A DNA stretch of 64,000 nucleotides from Flavobacteriales bacterium UBA952 (GTDB taxonomy: Bacteria; Bacteroidota; Bacteroidia; Flavobacteriales_D; Crocinitomicaceae): NCBI GenBank assembly GCA_905182495.1, contig CAJJBU010000014.1, positions 45,955 to 109,954 on the forward strand, given 5' to 3'. Position numbers and translations under genes: made by a program. Shown one piece after another: positions 39,333-47,536 of this stretch (positions are counted from its first letter, which is position 1; each line of letters starts with the position of its first letter). A model generated the notes under the pieces. That model was not told the origin of the DNA. It saw only the letters and a list, made by a program, of their open reading frames with translations, and ran no database searches.

Positions 39333-40166
39333 ATGAAACTCATAGAACAAATCATTCAAAAGATGCGTGTCAAGCGCTATAGCGCCAATACCATTAAGAC
39401 ATACGCCTCGTGCTTACAACTCTTTTTTAAATACTTCGAGGGGGCGGATACGGCCAATCTCAACCGGGAAGATATTATTTCCTATATGGATGACTTGGTT
39501 CAAAGAGGCTATTCAAAAAGTGCACAAAACCAATATATCAATGCCATTAAATTCTATTATGAAAAACACCTCGGTCGTGAGCGCACCTTTTATTTCATAG
39601 AACGCCCCTTTAAGGATCAACGCGTGCCTATCGTACTAAGTAAAGCCGAAACCCAGAGATTGTTCCATGCTGTTGAAAATCTAAAACACAGAACAATTCT
39701 ATATACGATATATGGATGCGGCCTACGTATCTCAGAGCTCATCAATCTAAAAATGAGTGATATTGACCGTGAATACATGTGTCTTTGGATCAGGAAAGGT
39801 AAAGGAAATAAAGACCGTCAAATACCCGTATCATTAAAATTGCTCGAATTGCTTGAGCGCTATTATAAAGTATATAAACCCACAGTGTATTTGATCAATG
39901 GGCAGAATGGGCTTCAGTACTCATCGGGGAGCATTCAGAAAATTATAAAAGTAGCAAGCCAAAGAGCATCTATACAAAAACATGTGACCCCCCATACGCT
40001 GCGACATAGCTTTGCTACACATCTGCTAGAAAATGGCACAGATTTACGATGTATTCAAAGCATTTTAGGCCATAATGATATCAAAACCACACAGATCTAT
40101 ACCCACGTTACATCGGCCCATCTTAACAACATCAAAAACCCATTTGATGATATGGAAATCCTCTGA
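39333..40166 (+). CDS. tyrosine recombinase next to a cassette array (integron-integrase-like)
   Basis: A 277-residue tyrosine recombinase. An N-terminal SAM-like core-binding domain (about 1-90) is followed by the catalytic domain with Arg in YGCGLRISEL, Lys in GKGNKDRQIP, HxxR in TPHTLRHSFATHLL, His in ILGHNDIKTT and the nucleophile Tyr in TQIYTHV. The final NPFDD resembles the end of IntI and Bacteroidota XerA-like enzymes. The patch between the catalytic Lys and HxxR is short, with no sign of the extra segment typical of IntI. It points toward the attC-like array, which begins within about 190 bases of its stop. Confidence 0.88.
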   Translation: MKLIEQIIQKMRVKRYSANTIKTYASCLQLFFKYFEGADTANLNREDIISYMDDLVQRGYSKSAQNQYINAIKFYYEKHLGRERTFYFIERPFKDQRVPIVLSKAETQRLFHAVENLKHRTILYTIYGCGLRISELINLKMSDIDREYMCLWIRKGKGNKDRQIPVSLKLLELLERYYKVYKPTVYLINGQNGLQYSSGSIQKIIKVASQRASIQKHVTPHTLRHSFATHLLENGTDLRCIQSILGHNDIKTTQIYTHVTSAHLNNIKNPFDDMEIL

Positions 40167-40175
40167 AAAATATAA

Positions 40176-40203
40176 CAGAAATAAACGTAATACGTTTAGC
40201 CCC
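40176..40203. repeat. 28-base palindromic repeat, copy 2, beside the recombinase stop
   Basis: Palindrome AAACGTAATACGTTT at 40183-40197 followed by AGCCCC; 27 of 28 bases match 33177-33204. Its place ten bases after the recombinase stop and before the first cassette makes it a candidate part of the recombinase's own primary site (attI-like), or a binding or terminator element. Confidence 0.7.
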
Positions 40204-40364
40204 CCAATTTTAAATAAATCACAGGCAAAATGACCCTTTAAAAGAGAGCGAAATGACCCCAAAGTAACGGTTAAACAACTCTTTAGGTGACTTCTCTAAT
40301 ATTTGAATTATATTTGATTATAAACTGAGGAAATAAACGAGATCATACACAATCACGTTAGCAA
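40204..40364 (+). other. candidate attI region before the first cassette
   Basis: AT-rich, no gene. It ends in ACGTTAGCAAA (GTT at 40357-40359), the left border of cassette 1. A second GTTAAAC occurs at 40269. By analogy with integrons the primary insertion site should be here; no strong pair of inverted core sites was found, so the placement rests on the cassette border only. Confidence 0.4.
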
Positions 40365-40379
40365 ATATAAAGATCACTT

Positions 40380-40952
40380 GTGAAGGAGTTATTACAGGAA
40401 ATATCAAGATGTACCGTTTGCGTTCCTCATTTAGAACTTGGTCCCCGACCCGTTTTATCCGCAAGTATTAAAAGCAAGATAATTATTATTGGACAAGCTC
40501 CAGGAACTGTGGTTCATGAAAGTGGTATCCCATGGGATGATAAGAGTGGAGAAAATTTAAGAAAATGGATGGATGTTAACAAAACGACTTTTTATGACCC
40601 TCAAAAAGTTGCTTTAGTTCCTATGGGGTTTTGTTATCCTGGAAAAGGAAAATCAGGAGATTTAGCTCCAAGAAAAGAATGTGCCCCACTTTGGCATAAT
40701 TCACTCATAACACAAATGAAAGAAGTGGAATTAATTTTATTGGTGGGAAAATATGCTCAAGATTATTATCTCCAAGAAAAAACTAAAAAAAATCTTACAG
40801 AAACTGTACGTCACTATAAAGAGTATTATCCAAATTATTTTGTCTTACCTCACCCTTCACCAAGAAATAATATTTGGCAAGCCAAAAATGATTGGTTTAA
40901 ACTGAAGGTAATACCTGATTTGCAGCTAAGAGTAAAAGAAATCTTAAATTAA
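40380..40952 (+). CDS. uracil-DNA glycosylase family protein (cassette 1)
   Basis: A 190-residue protein of the uracil-DNA glycosylase superfamily. IIIIGQAPGTVVHESGIPW forms the water-activating and uracil-binding loops, and VLPHPSPRNNIW is the DNA-intercalation loop. The family repairs deaminated bases, but some members have other roles. The start is GTG at 40380, 23 bases after the cassette border; no ATG fits. The stop is four bases before the closing box, which is typical of cassette genes. Confidence 0.85.
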   Translation: MKELLQEISRCTVCVPHLELGPRPVLSASIKSKIIIIGQAPGTVVHESGIPWDDKSGENLRKWMDVNKTTFYDPQKVALVPMGFCYPGKGKSGDLAPRKECAPLWHNSLITQMKEVELILLVGKYAQDYYLQEKTKKNLTETVRHYKEYYPNYFVLPHPSPRNNIWQAKNDWFKLKVIPDLQLRVKEILN

Positions 40953-40955
40953 ACA

Positions 40956-41008
40956 TTTGCTAACAAAACCTAAACTGCATTAAAACGCAGTTTACCCAAA
41001 CGTTATAG
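40956..41008 (+). repeat. attC-like site 1
   Basis: A 53-base site. It opens with TTTGCTAAC (exact nine-base complement of GTTAGCAAA at 40357), then a perfect stem TAAACTGC (40971-40978) / GCAGTTTA (40987-40994) with loop ATTAAAAC, and closes with GTTATAG (41002-41008). It has the R''-L''-L'-R' layout of integron attC sites. Confidence 0.75.
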
Positions 41009-41022
41009 ACAATTTTAATAGA

Positions 41023-41592
41023 ATGCATAATTCAGAGCTTCAAGAAACATTAAAATCACTCTTTCCAGATTTAGAAGAAGAATCTCTGAATGCCCTTATG
41101 AAACATTCTTCGTATTTGAAATATGACAAGGGTACAAAATTGATTTTGGAAGGCAAGAGACATGGTTATTTCTACTTAATCTTAAATGGAGGGGTCAAAT
41201 CGTACTATTTAAAAGAATCACGAGAAGTATGCATGTGGTTCGCATTCGAAAAGGAAGCGATAGGAACAATCACAACATATGAAGGTTTGCTATCCAAAGA
41301 AACCGTTGAATTATTGCAAGACTCTGAATTGATCAGATTCGAAATTGAAAAAATAAAAGAACTTTCGCGAACAGATATATCTATTATTCACCTGCTAAAT
41401 AATCTTATAATAGAACATACTCTATGCATTGAAGAAAGACTTTATCAGTTACAGTTCATGTCCAGCAAAGAACGCTATAAAGTACTTCTTGAAACGACTC
41501 CTGAAATATTACAAACAGTATCACTAACTGATATAGCTTCCTATTTGGGGATTTATAGAGAAACTTTGAGTCGAATAAGGTCAGAACTATGA
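41023..41592 (+). CDS. Crp/Fnr family transcriptional regulator (cassette 2)
   Basis: A 189-residue regulator. The N-terminal cyclic-nucleotide-binding fold (about 20-115) includes KLILEGKRHGYFYLILNGGVKSYY. The C-terminal winged helix carries TDIASYLGIYRETLSRIR. Effector residues for cAMP are not evident. It starts 15 bases after the attC-like site, and 76 bases separate it from the amine oxidase gene in the same cassette, which it might control. Confidence 0.85.
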   Translation: MHNSELQETLKSLFPDLEEESLNALMKHSSYLKYDKGTKLILEGKRHGYFYLILNGGVKSYYLKESREVCMWFAFEKEAIGTITTYEGLLSKETVELLQDSELIRFEIEKIKELSRTDISIIHLLNNLIIEHTLCIEERLYQLQFMSSKERYKVLLETTPEILQTVSLTDIASYLGIYRETLSRIRSEL

Positions 41593-41668
41593 TTTTGTGA
41601 CATATGTCAAGTGAATTCAATTTTTAAACAATTAATATTGTTCTTTACTAGTCCTTAAATAAAGCATT

Positions 41669-42910
41669 ATGAAAAAACATATAAAAATAACATCCCTAGT
41701 TTCTCTAGTCTCTATCATTCTCGCAATGTTAGTTATGTCATGCAAAAAAGATGAAACTCCACCCCCAATGCCGCTGCCCGCTGGCTCAGAAAATACCGAA
41801 ACTGAGTTTCAAGGAAATGTAATTATTGTGGGGGCCGGAGCTGCTGGATTAGCTGCTGCAAAAAAGCTAGAAGAAGAAGGTGTTAGTTATCAAATATTAG
41901 AAGCAACTGATAAGCTTGGTGGTAGAATCCAGAAAGATGAAACCTTTGCAGATTTTCCTATCGATTTGGGTGCTGAGTGGATTCATGAAGATAAATCAAT
42001 TCTAAACTATTTAATAAATCAGCCAGGAAACGAGCCATATGTTGAAACGATTTTATATCAGCCAATGAATGTGAAAGAAGTAGTCGGGAATAATATTTCT
42101 CAAATTTCAAATCAAGATATGGTAGATTATTATGCAGATTATATTACAGAATATAAATTTAAAAGTACTACTTGGTATGATTTCATTAATGAGAATTTTG
42201 CTCAACAAGTAGAGCAAAATATTATCTATAACTCTAAAGTTACAATTATAGACTATACAGGAAATCAAGTCGTATTAACGACAGAGAATGGTATAGAATA
42301 CCAAGTAGACAAAGTCATTTTAACAGTTTCCCTTGGTGTACTTAGATCTAATGCCATTACTTTTATCCCTTCCTTACCTGCAAAAAAGATTGCGGCTATA
42401 GAAGATGTTGAATATTTATCTGGGTTTAAATTGTTTATGAAGTTCTCTAATCAATTTTATCCAGATGTCATTACATGTGAAACAAGTAGTGGAGAAAAAA
42501 CATTTTATGATGTCGCATACGGAAAGGAATCACAAGATCATGTTTTAGGATTATTATCTACTGGTATTTCAGCGGAAGAATATTATTTATTAGCTAATTC
42601 AGATTCAATTGTGAATGCTGTAATTCAAGAGTTAGATGGTTATTTTAATGGACTTGCCTCTCAGAATTATTTAGGGTCATATATATATGAAGATTGGGGT
42701 CAACAAACATATACACAAGGAACTTGGACGTCTGATTTTCAAGCTGCTTCCCAAGATCTAATTGCTCCACTTGATGATAAAGTCTATTTTGCTGGAGAAA
42801 GTTATAGTACTCATGGTATAATTCCTATTCAAGGTTTTTATATTATTCGTGGATCTGTACAAAGTGCTATTTTATCAGCTTATGAAGCTGTTGATAGCTT
42901 ATTGGAGTAG
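41669..42910 (+). CDS. flavin-containing amine oxidase lipoprotein (cassette 2)
   Basis: A 413-residue FAD enzyme. A lipobox (AMLVMSCKK, Cys near 25) predicts a membrane-anchored exported protein. The FAD-binding motif VIIVGAGAAGLAAAKKLEEE and GGRI follow, and the C-terminal FAD segment is VYFAGESYSTHG. The family oxidises amines such as polyamines or putrescine-like substrates; the substrate here is unknown. It is unusual for a cassette to hold two genes; the Crp/Fnr gene precedes it. Confidence 0.85.
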   Translation: MKKHIKITSLVSLVSIILAMLVMSCKKDETPPPMPLPAGSENTETEFQGNVIIVGAGAAGLAAAKKLEEEGVSYQILEATDKLGGRIQKDETFADFPIDLGAEWIHEDKSILNYLINQPGNEPYVETILYQPMNVKEVVGNNISQISNQDMVDYYADYITEYKFKSTTWYDFINENFAQQVEQNIIYNSKVTIIDYTGNQVVLTTENGIEYQVDKVILTVSLGVLRSNAITFIPSLPAKKIAAIEDVEYLSGFKLFMKFSNQFYPDVITCETSSGEKTFYDVAYGKESQDHVLGLLSTGISAEEYYLLANSDSIVNAVIQELDGYFNGLASQNYLGSYIYEDWGQQTYTQGTWTSDFQAASQDLIAPLDDKVYFAGESYSTHGIIPIQGFYIIRGSVQSAILSAYEAVDSLLE

Positions 42911-42932
42911 ATATCTATACCTGAACAACTGG

Positions 42933-43063
42933 CTATAACAATGTATAAAAGCAATAGCGGTTTGGGAGTAATCTCAAACCGTTTTTGCATTTAATTAAGT
43001 ATTTTGCTTCCCGAAAGGTAAGAGCATTTAAATCCGCTACTACTCTTATACTAAACGTTGGCG
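42933..43063 (+). repeat. attC-like site 2 (long type)
   Basis: A 131-base site from CTATAAC (42933-42939, exact complement of GTTATAG at 41002) to GTTGGCG (43057-43063). Inside, a long imperfect stem pairs the TATAAAAGCAATAGCGG region (from 42944) with CCGCTACTACTCTTATA (about 43034-43050), 14 of 17 bases. The size resembles Vibrio repeat-type attC sites. Closely related to site 3. Confidence 0.75.
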
Positions 43064-43096
43064 AGCATAACTCAAAAGGTAAAAAACGAATAGAAC

Positions 43097-44101
43097 ATGA
43101 TCACAAGAAGAAATATACATCCTAAAATAATATTCATTTTTTCATGGAAGTTACTATTATACGCTAGTTTACTTTCTACTGCGGTTTGTGTTTGCTATGA
43201 AATATTAGGATGGAAATTTCTTTCCATTCCCTTTCTCCCCATTGCTACTATTGGTACAGCTGTAGCATTTTATATTGGCTTTAAAAACAATGCTTCTTAT
43301 GACAGACTGTGGGAAGCGCGTAAAATTTGGGGGGGGGTCGTAAATAGCAGCAGAACCTTTGGCACTTGGGTTTCAAATTGGCTAAATGATGACGGTTTGA
43401 GTGATGATGAATTACAAAAAATAAAAAAAGAGCTTATCTACAGGCATTTGGCTTATATCAATGTACTAAGAACTCAATTGAGAAAAACTTCTGTCTGGGA
43501 TGGCCATAACTATCATGAAATCTCATCAAGAGCAACAGGTGAAACGCTGGAAGAAATGTACATTAAAAATGTAAAATATATTTCAGAAAACTATCTCAAT
43601 GAAAAAGAAAAGAAGGAGCTACCCCATAAAACGAACAAGGCCACCTATTTACTAAAAGAACAAAGTGCTCAGCTGACGGAATTAAAAAGAAAAAGGTTAT
43701 TCACTGAATTTGAGCATAGCGATATAGAAAAAATGATAGAAGCGTTCTTCAATTACCAAGGAGCTGCAGAAAGAATTAAGACATTTCCCTTTCCAAGACA
43801 ATATGGTTTTTTCAGTCAAGTATTTGTAGCAATTTTCATAACTCTGTTGCCCTTCGGGCTCGTTTCAGTTATCGCTGAGCACAGTTTTGTTTGGATAACT
43901 ATACCTACTTCTATTTTAATTTCTTGGATTTTTCAAACCATGGAAGATGTCGGGGATTCAAGTGAAAACCCTTTCGAAAATGGAATAAATGATGTCCCAT
44001 TAAATGCAATTTGTAGAACCATAGAAATTGATTTAAAAGAAATGCTTGATGAAGCAAATATTCCAGAAAAGCTAAAGCCCGTGAATGATGTATTAATGTA
44101 A
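43097..44101 (+). CDS. bestrophin family anion channel protein (cassette 3)
   Basis: A 334-residue membrane protein of the bestrophin/UPF0187 family. Marks are SWKLLLYASLLSTAV near the first helix, FKNNASYDRLWEARKIWGGVVNSSR and the C-terminal DVGDSSENPFENGINDVP. Bacterial members form pentameric ion channels. The gene fills a one-gene cassette: it starts 34 bases after the opening box and stops eight bases before the closing box. Confidence 0.92.
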   Translation: MITRRNIHPKIIFIFSWKLLLYASLLSTAVCVCYEILGWKFLSIPFLPIATIGTAVAFYIGFKNNASYDRLWEARKIWGGVVNSSRTFGTWVSNWLNDDGLSDDELQKIKKELIYRHLAYINVLRTQLRKTSVWDGHNYHEISSRATGETLEEMYIKNVKYISENYLNEKEKKELPHKTNKATYLLKEQSAQLTELKRKRLFTEFEHSDIEKMIEAFFNYQGAAERIKTFPFPRQYGFFSQVFVAIFITLLPFGLVSVIAEHSFVWITIPTSILISWIFQTMEDVGDSSENPFENGINDVPLNAICRTIEIDLKEMLDEANIPEKLKPVNDVLM

Positions 44102-44108
44102 AACGACA

Positions 44109-44240
44109 CGCCAACAATATGTATAAGAAGTAGCGGTTTGGGAGTAATCTCCAACCACGTTTTTGTTTTAATTAAGCATCTTGCTAATTGAAAAGTAAGT
44201 GGGTTTTAAACCGCTACTTCTCATACATTGAACGTTGTAT
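44109..44240 (+). repeat. attC-like site 3 (long type)
   Basis: A 132-base site from CGCCAAC (44109-44115, exact complement of GTTGGCG at 43057) to GTTGTAT (44234-44240). The outer stem is 18 of 19 bases: GTATAAGAAGTAGCGGTTT (44121-44139) with the arm at 44208-44226. This is the best preserved long site in the array. Confidence 0.8.
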
Positions 44241-44341
44241 GCAATAGACGATTAGGCTCGATGATACCCGCTAACGGTAAGTGCTCGCCTCCTCTATTTT
44301 CGCAATACATTTCGTTCTTCAAATCATTAATACTGGGACCA

Positions 44342-44469
44342 TTTTACTGTGTGCCTCTCTGTGTTTGATCCTAATAGTGTGAATTAAGACCTGGGTAGGC
44401 AGTTATACCATGTGCTACTCGTGCTGGATTTATCACACACATTGCTCACACTATTCACCCACAGTAAAA
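44342..44469. repeat. imperfect nested inverted repeat in cassette 4
   Basis: Outer arms TTTTACTGTG (44342-44351) and CACAGTAAAA (44460-44469) are perfect. Nested inside are AATAGTGTG (about 44373) and CACACTATT (about 44446). It lies downstream of the minus-strand DUF6370 gene, so it could be a terminator or a second folded recombination site. No T run is visible. Confidence 0.5.
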
Positions 44470-44527
44470 CAGAGACATAAGTTGTGTGTGAATTAATTGC
44501 TGGATGCTAAAAATACAAACACAACAC

Positions 44528-44887
44528 CTAGTGTTCATGACCTCCATGATCATGACCGCCTCCCTCTACTTCTATTAATTCAAAAGATGTAGCAATAAAT
44601 TTGTCGCCAACGACCTTACCAATTACTTTGGCTTGACGAACTTCATTACACATTCCATGAGCTGAGTGAGCATTTCCGTGATCATTCATTTTTGCACCCT
44701 CGACGTAATAACTCTTTCCATCAATTCGAACTGCAAGATCGCACGAATTCCCCTCCATAGAGAATTGGCAGATACCACAGGATGCTTCAACGGTTTGTTC
44801 TTTTTGTTTTTCCTTAATCACGGTTTCTTGTGCGATTGAATTCAGAGAAAAGATCACAAATAATCCTAGCGTCAATAATAATTTCAT
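44528..44887 (-). CDS. DUF6370 family exported protein (cassette 4, reversed)
   Basis: A 119-residue protein with a signal peptide (LLLTLGLFVIFSLNSIAQ), a conserved core (VEASCGICQFSMEGNSCDLAVRIDGKSYYVEGA, DDHG-like NDHGNAHSAHGMCN) and a His/Gly-rich tail (GGGHDHGGHEH). Cys and His content suggests metal binding in the periplasm; function is otherwise unknown. It is the only cassette gene on the minus strand, so it needs its own promoter, presumably in 44888-45079. Confidence 0.8.
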   Translation of the reverse strand: MKLLLTLGLFVIFSLNSIAQETVIKEKQKEQTVEASCGICQFSMEGNSCDLAVRIDGKSYYVEGAKMNDHGNAHSAHGMCNEVRQAKVIGKVVGDKFIATSFELIEVEGGGHDHGGHEH

Positions 44888-45079
44888 CTTTTTTAATTTT
44901 TAGTTTCATTTAAGTTAAACAATTATCATAATATCGCGGTAAACATCCTTATGATCGTTAAATTGCGATTCGCATTAGAACTAGCTCTACACTACATGAA
45001 AAAGTGCATATAACACTACCTAAAATGTATGCTTCGTTTATGCTTCGAACAACTAATACATTAGGAAATGACTACCTTT

Positions 45080-45137
45080 AGTACAACGCTTAATCAAGGG
45101 TAAATGGCACACGTCATTTTAGCCCAAGCCGTTATAT
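45080..45137 (+). repeat. attC-like site 4
   Basis: Opens with TACAAC (45082-45087), complementary to GTTGTA at 44234. A stem with extrahelical bases follows (GGGTAAATG against CATTTTAGCCC), and it closes with GTTATAT (45131-45137). The TTTTAGCCCAAGCC stretch is shared with the site at 33628. Confidence 0.65.
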
Positions 45138-45516
45138 ATCTGAAGATGGGAAAACATGGGGGTATCTTTATGGGAAGCTTAAAGAAAACCCTAAGTATGG
45201 TTACGATAGATATACCGAATATTACCTGAGTCCCCACAATGATAACGTGATAGGACCGTTAACATATAAACACAAGTCGAGTAAACCTGATGATAAAGAA
45301 ATGTTCTTTTGGGCTATCGATTGTGAACTATACATTACCGCCAATGGAAGCTATGTTGTTCTAGATTTAGTTGATGGCGGCTGGACAACAGTCTACAACG
45401 GTGTACTATTGAACTACGACTTAAAAAAGCCAGAGGTTATTGTTCAAAATGATAAAGTTGTAATTCATTGTTTTGAGTGGCGTCAATCAGCACTAAAAAG
45501 ATATGAATTGGAGTAA
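45133..45516 (+). pseudogene. 5'-truncated ORF running out of attC-like site 4 (cassette 5)
   Basis: A protein-like frame reads continuously from the closing box of the attC-like site (YISEDGKTWGYLYGK ... ) to a stop at 45516, but has no ATG. The first usable start is GTG at 45247, which would give 89 residues and drop plausible coding sequence. The likely reading is that cassette formation or recombination removed the start of the gene. No family was recognised. It may still be made from the GTG. Confidence 0.55.
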
Positions 45517-45610
45517 GAGGATTATGACGGGTTTTCCGCTCGATTCTTTAGTCTAATTTATTTCGTTTGAAGATATTGATCAACTAAATTTGAATTACAT
45601 TAAATCTCAC

Positions 45611-45664
45611 TTGTAACAACAAGACCTAAACTGCATTAAAACGGATCTTATGCTAAAGTTACCT
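45611..45664 (+). repeat. attC-like site 5 (degraded)
   Basis: Shares CCTAAACTGCATTAAAACG with site 1, but the second stem arm is lost (GATCTTATGC where site 1 has GCAGTTTACC). Boxes are TTGTAAC (45611) and GTTACCT (45658). TTGTAAC does not match GTTATAT at the start of cassette 5. It is probably inactive or rearranged. Confidence 0.5.
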
Positions 45665-45734
45665 GTAAGTAAAAAACACACCTAAAGAGTCTCATCCTAA
45701 TTCATATTAAAACGCTTGTTGTTGTTTTAAAAAA

Positions 45735-45750
45735 TACGCTACATAGCGTA
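45735..45750. repeat. 16-base palindrome TACGCTACATAGCGTA
   Basis: A six-base perfect stem with a four-base loop. A near-identical copy, TACGCTTTATAGCGTA, is at 49768-49783, after the LuxR-type gene. Two copies in one array suggest a shared regulatory or recombination-linked element. Confidence 0.55.
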
Positions 45751-45907
45751 CTAATTTTCGGCAACTCACAAAACAAGAAGGGCGTCTTACTTATAGAATA
45801 AGTACCTACAACTAATTTAAAATCTTCAGTGTGAAAATTAATAACCTTATAATTCTAACACTGTCAGTAATGATACAATTGACCTATATTAGACAAACAA
45901 GAATATT

Positions 45908-47521
45908 ATGAGAAAATTTTTAACATTAAGTTTATTTTGCGCAATTGTAAGCGTTAATTGTACTGCTCAAGATGGAGATAATATATATGATGACACTTAT
46001 ATTCATATTGTAGAAATCAACTCTATTGAGCCTCTGTCGTATAATGATTTCCACACAGAACTTTACAATAGTCACCAAGCAGTATTTTGGGATTACTCGG
46101 GGGAAAAGCCTTATTTCCATGCTGTTGTTGCAATTGATGGAAATATTGTTGATTCCGTAGGCCTAAGATATAAAGGAATATCTTCCTTTGAAGCTGCACC
46201 TGGTATTGAAAAATATGCTTTAAAAATTGACCTAAATGAATTCGTTTCAGGTCAAAGTTACGATGGTATAAAAAAGATAAACTTAAATAATAATATACAA
46301 GATGTTAGCTGTATGCGTGCCAAACTTGCTTCGGAAATCATGCACCGAATGGGTATAGCAGCTCCAAGAGTGGCTCATGCCAAGGTCTATGTAAATGGGA
46401 GTTACCGGGGCATCTACTCTTTAGTGGAGCAAATAGACAAAACATTTGTAAGAAATAACTATGCAGCTGATTCTACCGGTTACTTGCACAAGGCTTGGGG
46501 ACTTTCAATTGGTTATGGAACCCCTACATGGGGTGGTCAAGACACATCTCAGTTGTATCTTTCAGCGTGGTCTCCTCTAAAAACCAAACAATCTACTAAT
46601 AATTACCAACCATTAAGAGAGTTTATTGACGCCTGTAATAATGTAACAGATCTTGAGTTTGAAAATGATGTCAATGGCATGTTCGATTTAGAGACTTTCA
46701 TAGAACAACAAGCCATTAATATGATATTAAGTGATCGAGATCATTACTGCGCAGCTAATTGGAATTTCTATATGTATCTTAACCCAGAGGATAACAAATG
46801 GCATATGATACCATGGGACTATGATTTATCTTTTGGAACACAAATTCCATGGACTCATATTGAAAATCCTGCAGATCCTAATTTATATAATCAAACAAGT
46901 GATTTATTTGATCAAGATCGGTGTTTACTAAATAGACGCATGTTTGATTCTCCTAGTCTGAAAAATCGTTATCATGAAGCCTTGTGTGAAGTTATAAATT
47001 ATGGAATGGATAGCCTTTGGATAAATAATCGAATTGACGAGATCAGAGACCTAATAGGTACGGAAGTAGAAAATGATCCATTCTTCCATAATATATCGAG
47101 TTATAATACCTACTTAAATGATACTCTATTTATTAGTGGCACAGGAAATTGGCTTTTGGACGGTGTTTCTAATCAAGGAATAAGAGAATATATAAATCAA
47201 AGATTTCAAGAGGTTAGGCAAAGTTTGTTAGATAATGGTTTTGATTGTAATTCAGCGACGATAGAATTAGATGAAGATGGGTTTTCAAACTCAATAATTA
47301 ATATTTATCCAAATCCTGCTATTGATATCATCAATATAGATGTTTCGAGCAATCTGAAATACGAGGCAACTATTTTTGACTTACAAGGAAGTGTAATTAT
47401 CAGCACAACAAATCAATCTGTAATTGATATTCAGCCCTTCCCTCAAGGGGTCTACCTAATTAAAATCATAGACCTAGATACTGGCCAAAAAGTAATTAAG
47501 AAAATAATAAAGGGAAAATAA
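45908..47521 (+). CDS. CotH-family protein with T9SS sorting domain (2, cassette cargo)
   Basis: A 537-residue secreted protein with a signal peptide (FLTLSLFCAIVSVNCTAQ), a CotH kinase-like domain (VGLRYKGISSFE, GIKKINLNNNIQD, RGIYSLVEQIDKTFV, MIPWDYDLSFG) and a C-terminal T9SS sorting domain. It is a distant paralogue of 35388-37238. Its last 100 residues are nearly identical in DNA to those of the next gene, which suggests recent copying of the sorting domain. Confidence 0.87.
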   Translation: MRKFLTLSLFCAIVSVNCTAQDGDNIYDDTYIHIVEINSIEPLSYNDFHTELYNSHQAVFWDYSGEKPYFHAVVAIDGNIVDSVGLRYKGISSFEAAPGIEKYALKIDLNEFVSGQSYDGIKKINLNNNIQDVSCMRAKLASEIMHRMGIAAPRVAHAKVYVNGSYRGIYSLVEQIDKTFVRNNYAADSTGYLHKAWGLSIGYGTPTWGGQDTSQLYLSAWSPLKTKQSTNNYQPLREFIDACNNVTDLEFENDVNGMFDLETFIEQQAINMILSDRDHYCAANWNFYMYLNPEDNKWHMIPWDYDLSFGTQIPWTHIENPADPNLYNQTSDLFDQDRCLLNRRMFDSPSLKNRYHEALCEVINYGMDSLWINNRIDEIRDLIGTEVENDPFFHNISSYNTYLNDTLFISGTGNWLLDGVSNQGIREYINQRFQEVRQSLLDNGFDCNSATIELDEDGFSNSIINIYPNPAIDIINIDVSSNLKYEATIFDLQGSVIISTTNQSVIDIQPFPQGVYLIKIIDLDTGQKVIKKIIKGK

Positions 47522-47536
47522 ATAAAAACTCATAAC

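Larger units (their letters stand above)
45517..45907. other. 391-base gap between the truncated ORF and the CotH gene
   Basis: No gene. It holds attC-like site 5, a second ATTAAAACGC loop motif at 45705-45714 that may be a remnant of another site, and the imperfect palindrome at 45735-45750. The promoter for the two following T9SS genes is presumably in the AT-rich last 100 bases; no clear consensus was found. Confidence 0.5.
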
